This document shows, one piece after another, positions 1 to 10,450 of a stretch of DNA of 64,000 nt; the first letter of the stretch is position 1, and every line of letters begins with the position of its first letter. Source of the stretch: Toxoplasma gondii ME49 (taxonomy: Eukaryota > Apicomplexa > Conoidasida > Eucoccidiorida > Sarcocystidae); the NCBI RefSeq assembly GCF_000006565.2, contig NC_031478.1, positions 2,711,874 to 2,775,873 on the forward strand. The letters run 5' to 3'. The position numbers were made by a program, and so were the translations under genes. The notes beneath the pieces are model-generated. The model saw nothing but the letters and a program-made list of their open reading frames with translations. It had not been told where the DNA came from and made no database searches.

Positions 1-282
1 CGCGAGCAGCCCCAGCAACTGTGGAGGCGCATCCTCGTGTGGATCCTGGAACTCCCAGAAAATGCGAATTCGAGTCCAAGGCTGCCGCAGTTAGGCGAAC
101 CGGCATCGCCACAGTTGCAAACGGTGCGTTCACTTGGAAGAACGAGGAGCCCGACTGCACTTCATGACGAGGTGAAAGAGACACAGGGGGGGAAAATCCC
201 CCTTCCGAACAAGGAAGCGAGTCACGTTCTTCGAGATCCATGTCTAACTGAAGGTCAGATGCGGACAAGACGCTTCATGTAG
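1..282 (+). CDS. Possible 3'-terminal exon of an unrecognised gene entering from the left edge (partial)
   Basis: A reading frame is open from the first base of the window to a TAG at 280-282, 93 codons. The start lies outside the window or in an upstream exon. The translation begins REQPQQLWRRILVWILELP and becomes polar, rich in Pro, Arg and Thr, towards the end. I recognise no domain. An open frame of 93 codons is only mildly unlikely by chance. The position fits, because the kinesin on the other strand ends at 2654 and the two genes would then converge. It could equally be 3' untranslated or intergenic sequence. Confidence is low. Confidence 0.28.
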   Translation, partial: REQPQQLWRRILVWILELPENANSSPRLPQLGEPASPQLQTVRSLGRTRSPTALHDEVKETQGGKIPLPNKEASHVLRDPCLTEGQMRTRRFM

Positions 283-2653
283 GGCTGTGTGGCGCAGCGG
301 AGAGAGAGGAAGAACGAGACTTGAAAACGAAGACAAAAATATGCCGCCACCGCACACACCGCTGGGAAAACGGTGAAGAAGTTTCCAGCAATCCTGACGA
401 CACCCATCCACTATTTGTGGCCAAAAGGAAGTGTGTAACACACAGACTGAATGACACTGCAGCAAGGATATGACGAGCCTCTAATAAATGAATTTCAAAA
501 ATTCCACAGGATCATGTAGTGGGTGAAACCCCACACTTATAGCGCTTGCGGTCGTCGCATTATTGCACCTATTTGCTTCAACTTTCGCGAAAATACGCGG
601 GAAAGCCTTACTTAAAAGATGACGTGACCGCAGCCTTGAGACGTAAACGTACCCGCCTGGCGTACTGCAGAACTTTACTCGGTAACTGAAAAAACCCTTA
701 TTCACACGTTGAATTAAAAGAGGAACATAGCGCTGGTAAGGGCATTTTGGGCCGTGGAAAGTAAATAACCAAAATAAGGCACTGTAAACGGGAACACCAG
801 ACGAGGTGCTAGTCCATGTGTCTCAAATACGCCGTATAGCGGCATCCACGACGGCGTACGCTAACCGCAAACCCGAGAGTCGGTTTTGCTCCGCTGGGAA
901 AGAGTTCACACATATTATCGCTTTTTAATAGTGGCATGCTTGTCATTAATCTGCTCCTGAACACAGCATTTCCCACAACTTTGCTACTTCTATCCAAAAA
1001 GTGCTGGACAGTGTGTCGCCGCTTTTTGATCCGCATCATCGAAGCAGCAGAAGAACACAGACGTTCCGCCCCTCCCGCTCCCTTAAGCAGCAAACCAGCT
1101 AGTTATCACCCCCAGCCAACGACACAGCTACAGCAAAAACCCTGTTGATGCACATCTGAACCCCAGACACGGAAAGAACCGGAAAAATCGCGAGCGATGG
1201 GGCATTAAAGGTGAAGGGGAAAAAGAGAGACGGAAAAAACGGATACTCACGGAATGCACCCGTCACCAGTGAATGCATGTGAAACACGTCCGGGAGAGAG
1301 TAGTACATGCGTCAGGAACTTCTGGTTAATAACAGCATCTGCAGATACCAAAACAACTGAGTGAGCGGTGGCGATGCCCATGTTCTTCCTGCAACCACAC
1401 TTCGTTAAATATAGAACAAAAATCCATCCTAGCAGGTCCAGACTCTGGACGTCGAGGATGCTTGCTGGAACGCCGGTAGAATCTTTGAATCTCAGCGGCA
1501 CCTAGGCATAAGATACTCTCGACCCAACGAGTCTTCTGTTCGATCAAACAAACTTCGCCCACGTGTAGGATGTGGTTTTTACCATGATAACTGCGGCATG
1601 TGTCTACACCTGCTGCGACGTCTCTCACGTTCGTGTCAAATTTTTCGTGATATTATACCTTACGGCTATTTGGGGTCCTCAGTAAGTATAGCACTGATGG
1701 AATATAACTTCGTTGGGAGCTGCGCTCAACTTTGAATTGCCAGCGGGCTTGTATCAAGCGTTTTATTGTCTGCTATGACACGGGCTGAAAAGATTAAAGC
1801 TCTAATCCCTGCCCGATCGCACTACCCGCCTTGTACCACTTTTTGTTTCATGTCTTTGCGAGCTCGGGGTCCCTGGCCGCCTGCCTCGCCTTATTGTGAG
1901 CAGGCGAGTGTATCAGGTTCTCCGAAAGACGGGGCAACAGGTGGAATTGCAAGTGAAGCGACGGCTACATTGTTGTAGAAATGGACATGCAACAAGCTCT
2001 GAGCCGAGAGCTCCAATAACATACGAAATGGAACATAAGTGACAGCTAAGGGCTTCCAAATACCCATGCCACGGCTGGTAAATCACTCTCGCTGCCATCC
2101 GCATTTAGTATGCAGCAGAGGATTATCTTAGATAGTGCCTGCACTTTGTAGAAGGACACCATCAAGCATGAGGAATTGCTGCGGACGCATCCAAAACGCA
2201 GCTGAGGGCACCATAAACGCATGGCAATTCGCAGCGTCACGCTTCTTCCGCAGCCGTCACTTCGATCGTCCCAGCCTTCTCAGACCGTACATTTCATCCC
2301 ACACCCAGCTCCTACACGAACCAGACACAGTCTTAATCGTTTTTTGCTTAAGCCTGTCAACAACTGATCTGAGTGAAACGTTTCACATCCAGACAAAGCC
2401 TAGTAACCGATGCTCTGGGCGCATGCCAAGCTCTATACAACGGCCACCCATTTTACTTCTTCTCTCCTACTTTTCTTTAGGATGCACCAGTAAAAACGTG
2501 CTGCAGGCTGCTCAGGCAATACATCCTGATCAGTTGGAACTTTTCCACACAAATGCCCTTGAGCACGGAAAACATGTCTTTGCACTACCGAAGCAAGACC
2601 ACAACGATATTCAAAGGCGCGAGTCTGGCTTGACGGGTTCGTCCCCGTTTGAC
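283..2653. other. Intergenic spacer downstream of the kinesin
   Basis: About 2.4 kb with only short open frames, none of which I can connect to a protein family or to convincing splice sites. The part next to 2654 presumably holds the kinesin 3' untranslated region, on the minus strand. No tandem repeat, tRNA-like or transposon-like structure was noticed. The plus-strand frame at 2135-2716 has no recognisable domain and its end overlaps the last kinesin codons in antisense. Confidence 0.5.
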
Positions 2654-5600
2654 TTATTGATGAGCTATTCGGGATCCTTCTCGGATAGAATGGGAAAGAT
2701 AACAGGCGTCTCGTAACGGCACACGGTGTGAGAGACAACTGGAATCAGCGACACGTCGTCTGCCTTCAGTCGGTACGAAGGCATCGTACATTCGAGAACT
2801 CTGCAAAGGTGAGGCAGGGACGGTAGATGCAGTCGACGGAAGAAATACCGCTGAAGAATTGGCCTTGTTTCGACACAGCGGCGGATTCGAGACGAATGTG
2901 ACATTCGACGCGAATCCTCCTCCAGCTCTAGCGTGCACACCTGGGCGGCTGCCTTCCGGAGGTTGACTTCGCTGCAATTCCCCATCAACATGGCTCTGGT
3001 TACCGTAGCAGGGCGTTGAGCTTTGCTTTCGACAGACCTCTGGACCTGCGGGACCTGGACAAAAATGAGGCACCTGAGAACGTGCCATAGGCTGGAGGTG
3101 GTTCGACGTCGAAACACCAGAGAGATCACTGGGCCCCTGCGGTAATGGGGTGCTAGATTGCAATTCCATTTGCACGTTTGGCTGGGAACACTGGTAACCT
3201 GCGGCATCGAAGGATGGGGGGAGAGCCGGTGGGACTCTCTGTTGCTGGAAGAACATCGCCTGATTGTGAGGTGGCTGCGGGGGAAGCGAGAGAAGGTGAT
3301 AGCTGCAGGTTGATCTCTTGTCCGATGACGCAACGCAACCTTGTGCAACGCCTTGCTGTTGAAACTGCCGGGTCGGCAAGGGTACTGGAGACCCTTGCTG
3401 TGAAGGCGTCTCTGCTCCCATCGCGTGGTCCATCGGAATGTACTGGCCACGAGCGTAAGATTGGACAGAGGGTTCTTGCTCAGAGCTAAATGGGAGGTGT
3501 TGAGTCTGGTTGTTGACGCGACCATGTTGTGGTGGGAAGAAAGGTATGAATGACTGATCTCCACATCCCCCTCGTGTTCCCTGGGACGGGACCGAACTGT
3601 GAACGTGGATGTGCTGCCTTGTTTGAGCGGTCGCAGTACTTCGCGAAGGATCCACCGAGCCATGGAAATAAGCCGATTCTCCTGCATTTCCGATCGCCGA
3701 CGATCCACCAGTTTGTCGAAAAGACGGTTGGCCTTCGACAGCTGGGGAAGGTGGCAGAGAGAGCCGACGGCTGCTTGGTGATCCGTCAATAAGAGAACCT
3801 GCAGATGAGTGAGTAGGGTAGAAAACACGAGACTGTGAAACGTGAAGAGGCGTCTTGCAATCCCCTGGGAGATCTTGAAACGCAGGTGCATTGGTGCCGA
3901 CGGCACGAGATGGCCCTTGGTGGTGTTGTGGAGGGCAGGATAGTAGCGATCGTTGGGATGCGCTGTGGATGAGAATTCCACCGGTGTCAGAGGAGACGGC
4001 CACGCCATTGCCGTAGTTCACGTGGCAGTCAGGTCCAGGGAACTGGCGATGTTGTGATTGCCCCCTTTGAGCATACCAATACTTTTCCAGGCCAGGAGTT
4101 GAAGAGGAAGAAGCCATTCTTGTCTGTCGGTCTCTTGGGGGAATAACATAGCCTGCTGTAGCAGGTGACACTGCAGATGGATTGTGGCTAGCTTGCCCGG
4201 CAGCCGTACCCAAGACAGATGGAGCGAAAGCCTTGAAATTATGGGACTGTTGAGACGTAGGAGGAAAAGCCTTGTTGTTTGTTTGTCCTTCCATGATACC
4301 ACTAATTCCAGGCCGCCACTGGCCGGTGGATTGCTGGTCCACAGAGGTGTTGTACTGAATTTGAGGCTCGACTGGGCGCTGACGTGTTGATCGAAGCGCA
4401 CACGCTTGTGAGCTTGCGACCTCGTGATCGACATGTTGCCATCTGTGTTGTTCCGGGGAAGAAAACATCTGGCAATCGACAGGTGGGACCGCACAATCAT
4501 TTAGGACGGACGCGCGGGTGGCGCTCCTGATACGAAATGAAGCGGACGTAGGTGACGGATCAAATGACTCCATGATTAGGTGCTCACTGCAGGTGCTTGC
4601 AGCCACAGGCTGAGAAAAAAGATGAGACACCATGGAGGGAGACTGAAACAGAAGTGATCGACGTTGATCCTGATCATACCTTGGCCTTCCGTTGTAGCCG
4701 ACAAATTCTTGAGCGTCGCTCTTTCTCTCGTATTTGTGCCAGTCTGGTTTTTCCAGTGTCACGTGGTATTCATTATGCCGCTCGCATGAATCTCCGCCAG
4801 GAACACGACATTCCAGTGAGCCTGTCTTCCCGTAATACAGAGCGCTGTATCTGTTTGGAAGCAATGACGAAGTGACACTTCGGGCAGGAACGTCGTTCGT
4901 CTTCTGGCCGCCGTGCGCAACACCGGAACAGGGAAGAGATGTAGGCTGCTCGCAGTCACTCTCACTAGACTCAATATCTTCGTTGATGTCTCCTCCCGAG
5001 CATGCTTCCGAAGATTCGTCGCCTGCTTCTGTCTGATATTCGGCAGTTTCATCTATGCCTGTATACCCTCCTCGCAAATCAGTTTCGCCGCACAACGTCG
5101 AAGGGGCATTCAGGTGGATTCCTGATATCTTCGCATTCCGACGGCCGGATGTGGCACGAGGATCCTCAGTGGTGTTAGCGTCTATGCTTTGTAGTTTCCG
5201 GTCACTGTCACCAGTGAAGCCTTGTTCTTTTCTCTGCCCTTTACTGGTCGCTTTCGGATGCTGGTCGTCGCGTCCGCACTCACGAAAGTGTTCCACATTT
5301 TGGCTCTTGTGTGCGTTGTGTTTTCTTTCAAGCCAGTACCTCAGAACTTGGAGTGCCATCTGGACTTGCTGATGCTCGGAGTCACATTCTGATTCATGTC
5401 CGCCTTCTTCGCGTGTACCTGTCCTCTCGTGGGTGAAGTTATTCGCTTCTCCCTTGCTCGCTGAGTTGACGCTGGAGCACATCTGGGGCGCAACCCTAGC
5501 CACGGACAGCGCTGAACAGAGATGGGAGTTCATCTTTTCGCCCTCGCCTTTCAATTGAGCCTGTACCTCTCTGCGGTCTTGTACCCTTTGATGAATGCGT

Positions 5601-6754
5601 TTAATGACATCTACTGCATGGGACACAGGGTGATTTTTCGATCTTTTCAGAATTGCACGATCTTCTGCGTCAGGGAGTGAGGCACCGGTGCGGTGATCTG
5701 TCAGAAAAACGCCACGAGGGCATCCCCTGCCGATTGCCTCTGATGTCTGTGTCTCGGGATCTCGTTGACAATCGCACAGATTCACCAGCTGGTCGACACC
5801 CGGTGACGGCGCCTTCTCCGTTATGTCAGACAACTGTCTGGATGATGAGCCAGAGAGAGCTGCCGGTTTTCCGAGGGTGCGTCGACTGTCACCCCAGGCA
5901 CCTTGGAAGTTCGAACTCGATAGTCTCCCTTCCGCTTTGCTCCTGTATTCTTTCTCGACTGTACCGTCTTCCTTAGGGATTCGCTCTGTCCCTGCGTTTA
6001 TTTCACTATGTGCATCGGAATAGACCGGGTGGCGAAGACCCACAACATGGTGCGGATGGTGAGATACACTGGCAAAAGGGACATCCCTGGGGGTAGGATC
6101 GCTGAGAGATGTGCCGTCGCCTTGGTCAGGACAACTAATAGAGCGCTGCAACCCTCGCCGTAAAAATCGAACTGCCGTTCGAAGATTCCGCGCCTTGACT
6201 GAGTCGTCACTGCCGTGCGAGAAGACAGACGACTCGACATCACTATAATTCGGAAAGTGGTTCGATTGCTGGGGCAGCGGAGCGCTCTCAAGAACAGCCA
6301 GTGCAGAAAACTCCACCTTTTGGGTAGAAAGGTGCAGATGCGGCATGTGCTGTCCGCCGTGCATTTCAGTAGATCCGAGGACCGCAGGTCGGAAAGGATG
6401 CTGAACAGCGGAGGCCGAAACTTGGTTCACGGACACAATACAGAAGTTGGAGGACTTTCTGCATTCAGCGTGACTGCCGCGCCGGTCAAACCCCTGGTCC
6501 TCAGCAGGTTTGAGCATCTCCTCCCCTCGAGTTTCACAACCGCAGCTGCTCGTTCTACCTGTCGGAGGGCCGAGTGTTTTCAGTCTCGGCTTCCAGCGTC
6601 TCGCCTGTTCACCTGCGTCGTAAGACCTCCCACGGTAACGCTGCTGCGATGGATGCCGCTGACGCCTTGCGAGGACGGTAGAAAATGACACTTCTCGTTG
6701 AATGCTCTTTTGACGCGCCGGAGGCTTTGTAGGTTCGTTGAGTTTGGCCGTTAT
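2654..6754 (-). other. Long C-terminal tail of the kinesin (single exon)
   Basis: About 1,366 residues follow the motor without a stop or an obvious intron. The first part is Arg/Lys-rich (RRWKPRLKTL and similar). The middle is acidic and polar and contains short predicted-helical stretches such as VDVIKRIHQRVQDRREVQAQ and VQMALQVLRYWLERKHNAHK. The last third is rich in Gln, Ser, Pro and His and is probably disordered. I see no PH, FHA, calponin or WD40 domain and no long heptad coiled coil like that of conventional kinesin. It probably acts as a cargo or localisation region; this is inference. Confidence 0.7.
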
Positions 6755-9700
6755 CTTGACCGTTTTCGCTCGGACGGACAGACGCAGGGTTGCCAATGTC
6801 TCTCTAACGAAAAGGGCGGACGGTGTGATAGTGCAGATGAAAACCGTCCAGCACGAACCTCCCAAAGATTCCTGCAGAAGGCGCGTCAGATTAGACGACC
6901 GGTATGAAACCGCACTCTTGCCCTGAGACAGAGGCCGAAACAGGAGAGAAACCAAACCAGCAAGGAACTGTGGAGACAGGACCCATCTACACCGTCCCAC
7001 CAGAATGTTGGCTCCTTCCGCCGTGTCCTTCCATGTGAAGCGAATCAGGACAGCAGACCAGATGCTAGTCAACGCAACAAACCTCAGAGAAGGGCGCCTA
7101 GAGACTAAACGATCGTTACCCGTACCTGTGCGAGCTGTTGAATGCAAAGTGTCAGAGTTGAGAGACTTCTGTTGATCGCTCCAATTTCCGCTACGTGCAT
7201 CTTCTCTGTTGCTCGTGACCGCACACAGCGCTCGTTGCCTGCATGATGAGATAGCACATTGTGGCGACGAATTGAAAGGGTGTGAGCATTTGAGAGAACT
7301 CTCCCCCGTGGGAATGACGCCCTAGACGCCTATGCAAGGAGATCAACACCGACCACAGGATCAAGGTCACGAATCCCAGGCAAGCTAGTCGTTCAAATAC
7401 CGCCCTTCTGAGCACTTCTTCCACGATGCTTAGGAGGCGCCTGTCTTGCCACCTGTGCACGAGTCACGACCAAGTGTGTGACGCATTAGCTATGTAACTA
7501 CTTTGGTTCGGTGCACCATCCGTGGAAGCCAGGCAAACTACAATTTGCAAAGTGCGCACAGCACCACAGGCCCTGGCGAAATCGGCCCGTGACGCAGTGC
7601 CCTTTGCTTCTGCTTCACCCAGGCTCACCCGCGAGGTCGACGAGGTTCAGTCTGGACACTTTCATCGTTTTCGTTTCACCGTTCACAGTCTGGCGAAGTT
7701 CCACTTGGAAAATCGCATGAGACCGGCCTGACATATCATTCTGTTTTGTGGCTCGAAACGCGCGATTGAATGTCCCTTCCATCAAGAGATGTATCAGCTC
7801 ATCTGTTGACTTCACTTCGAAGAGTTGAAGACCCTGAATTGGCAAAACACGACACAGTGCAAGCAACAGTTGCATAACGTATTTGGAGCACACAGTGACT
7901 GGAGATTTACGTCCGCATCAATAAGACAAACCCGCGAGCATCGGTGGAGAAAAGAATAACCTAAGAGAGGCCATTCAGCGACTCCCGTTCTGTAGACCTC
8001 TCCAGAGTACGGTTATCTGAATAGTATTGACCATGGACAGCTGCTTCCACGAATAGAGACGAGAGAGGGGATAACACTTACCTGCACAACGACGGAGTTT
8101 GGATTGTGACTATCACTGACGATAGAGAGAGATGAGGTTTGCGAGTTTGGTGGCTGAGGAGCAGAAACGTGAAGAAGCACACACAGACAAAATACCACGT
8201 ATTTTCGACGAAGGGTCAAAAACTCTCTCAGAGAGGAAAGAAGGCGTCTTCACAGAATACCTCGGACTGGAGGTGTTAAGAGTAGATTCATTTTGCTCCG
8301 AGAAAAATCGCTGCTGACAACAGCAATAGAGGGAGCCCGTGACTAGCCGGTACCCGCTGTGTTGGTCCTACAGCTGTCGTCAACTCTGTATCGTAACCAA
8401 GGCATATAACCACAGCACTCCGAGAGCAAAGCCTGTGTGGCGAAAATGGGAATAATCTGGAGACACCGCAGAAGGTTGAGTGCCCCACACGTAGGCTGAC
8501 GTACCGCGAGGAGGTCCACCAGCTTCTCGTTGTATATTTGAACGTAAGATGCGAAGACTTTGACGTTTTCATTATCCATTCCGAATCGCTTATGAATTCT
8601 GAAAGGAAAAAACCGGTAGGACTCCCTCCTCACGTATCAGATTGTGGAAAGGGGCGTTCTGAAATTACCCAAGAACAGAGAACTCTGCTACAGATTCTAC
8701 CAGGTTCGAGAGGACTGAACACATAAAAGTGTACCTTTGCTTAGATCGATGTAAGAAAATTACCAACGGTTGTTGCTCTAAATCGTGACTGAGGCGATAC
8801 GCGCGTCCAGATATCAAATCTTTGGTTAGTTGTACAAGCGCGCTCGAATGGGGAGACAGTGATGGAAAATTATCGAGGCGGTCAAGATAGAGGAGAACTC
8901 CGAAGGTACCATCGTCCACGTGAAACAGGTACGACAAAAAAGATTACAAAGCCTGGCGACTGCGGCAAACCGAGAGGAACTAAACACCTAAACAAAAGAG
9001 AGAGCGGGCGTATCATGAACCTGAGCGCTTGCTTGCGGACTCACTGATCAAAAAGGAGTTCACACGCTCGCGGAATAATGCCTCGTCCCTCTGACTTAAG
9101 TAGGCTTGAGGATTGCCTGGACGCAAAAACAGACAGCGATGGATGACAACTGGACATTTGGAGTGAAACTTTGGAAAGCGCACATGGCCAAACATTCAGC
9201 AACTGTTGACACACGCGGATTTGAAACTCCATCTCCTCGTTCGCTTACTTGGTGTGATGCTGGATCAACCGATTGATAGTCTGTACTCTGAGAGCCTTTG
9301 CTTGCTTGTAGACTACGTAGTCGCGCGACTGCTCTCCCGAGAGGAGCTCGCACCCTTTGCAGCCCTCGATCATGTCCGGCCCTAGCATCGTATAGGTTTT
9401 GCCTGTTCCCGTCTGGCCGTGGGCGAAAATAGTGCAGTTATAACCGTCGATGACTTTCTCCACGCACGTTGCCACACTGTTCCAGATGTCCTCCTGGGTT
9501 GCCTGTGGTCCGAAAACCCGGTCCACGTCGAAAGTCCATCCTTGGCTCTCATGCACTTTGTCAGAGACTTTGATGCGCGTTGCTGATTCCACTACAAGAA
9601 TATCCTCGGAGTGCAGTTCCTCATTCTGCAAGGGGCGAATGCGGACGAAGGTCCGGAGACGGTCGCTGTAAGGCTCTGTCGAGGTTGGCGGGAACAGAGC

Positions 9701-10450
9701 GGGGTGCTGAGAAGACGAGGACGGAGGGCTTGAAGCGGAAAAAGAGGCGGAGTGCGATGATGCGAGAGCCGATTGTACTGGATAAGTCGGCGAGGCAGTG
9801 GCCAGCGACTGGGTAGAAACAGAGCGCTCTACTCCACCCGACTTAACCTCAGCGTGAAGTGGCGACGATGAGTGTGGGATCTCAGCGCCACTGGAGGGCA
9901 CGAGGCCAGACATCTGAGCGGAAGATATCTTAGGCAGCAGTGTCGTTGTTGCAGGTAACCTCGAGGCATCTGTAAATACACATTTAGCTGAGGACGCTGG
10001 CGGTAGAGAACTCCTGGGCCTGGCCAGTGAAGAAGAAGCAGAAGCCGCCTCCTCCGCAATCCACTCAGCAGCCGTCATGGCGAAGCAAGGACTCTCGCGG
10101 TCTTTCAGGAACGGTTCAGGAAGCAGAGTAGAGGTATCCTGAGCGATAGTTCTTTTACAAGGAGAGGTTACTGAAGATCGAGACCCGAAGGGACGATAGC
10201 AATTCTTTGGTGACTCGAGGTCTTCAATCCGTAGGATCGGACAGTCATCGTCCGATGCGAAGTCAAACACGCTTTCATCATCAGTCTCTGATTGATGTGT
10301 CAAACCTCTGAGCTTGTCCGCATGTGTGACGGAATCATCTGCATACGACCGACCAAGAGTGAACAAATATGACCCCGAACCTCTTTCCGCTGCTTCCCCA
10401 AGTCTAACTGTGGAGCGGCTAGGATACAAACGTCCTTGTGGATACTCCAT
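2654..10450 (-). CDS. Kinesin motor protein, seven exons, about 2008 residues
   Basis: A microtubule-dependent ATPase motor. Exons read in transcription order: 10450-9249, 9116-9045, 8598-8505, 8153-8082, 7833-7629, 7238-7126, 6922-2654. All introns are GT-AG, all phases agree, and the summed length is 6027 bases. Translation starts at an ATG in the context aacaATGG. Residues 1 to about 263 are a Ser/Ala/Pro-rich extension. The motor runs from about 264 to 642, with the P-loop GQTGTGKT near 345, YVQIYNEKLVDLL, switch I NDMSGRSHA near 512, switch II DLAGNER near 546, INRSLSTL, and SNLTRLLQESLGG. The remaining ~1,366 residues are a polar tail rich in Ser, Gln and Arg, in one exon. The motor lies between extension and tail, so this is not a C-terminal kinesin. 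I cannot assign a numbered kinesin class. The terminal exon could hide an unseen intron near its 3' end. Confidence 0.92.
6755..9661 (-). other. Kinesin motor domain, spread over seven exons
   Basis: The catalytic core begins in exon 1 with RTFVRIRPLQNEE and ends early in exon 7 with TLATLRLSVRAKTVK. Exon 2 supplies GRGIIPRACELLFDQ. Exon 3 supplies the strand ending NEKLVDLL. Exon 4 supplies LSIVSDSHNPNSVVVQ. Exon 5 carries switch I and ends inside the switch II glycine codon. Exon 6 begins with NERCVRSR and contains the helix EIGAINRSLSTL. Every joint keeps frame (phases 2, 2, 0, 0, 1, 0), which is strong support for the model. Departures from consensus: SGRSH for the usual SSRSH, NER for SER after DLAG, and SYRSSNLTRLL for PYRDSKLTRLL. 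The stretch between TMLGPD and GIIPR is about 50 residues, longer than usual. Confidence 0.9.

Noticed and set aside
2135..2716. Plus-strand 193-codon open frame
   Set aside because: No domain, no splice context, and its 3' end overlaps the kinesin's last codons in antisense; most likely chance.
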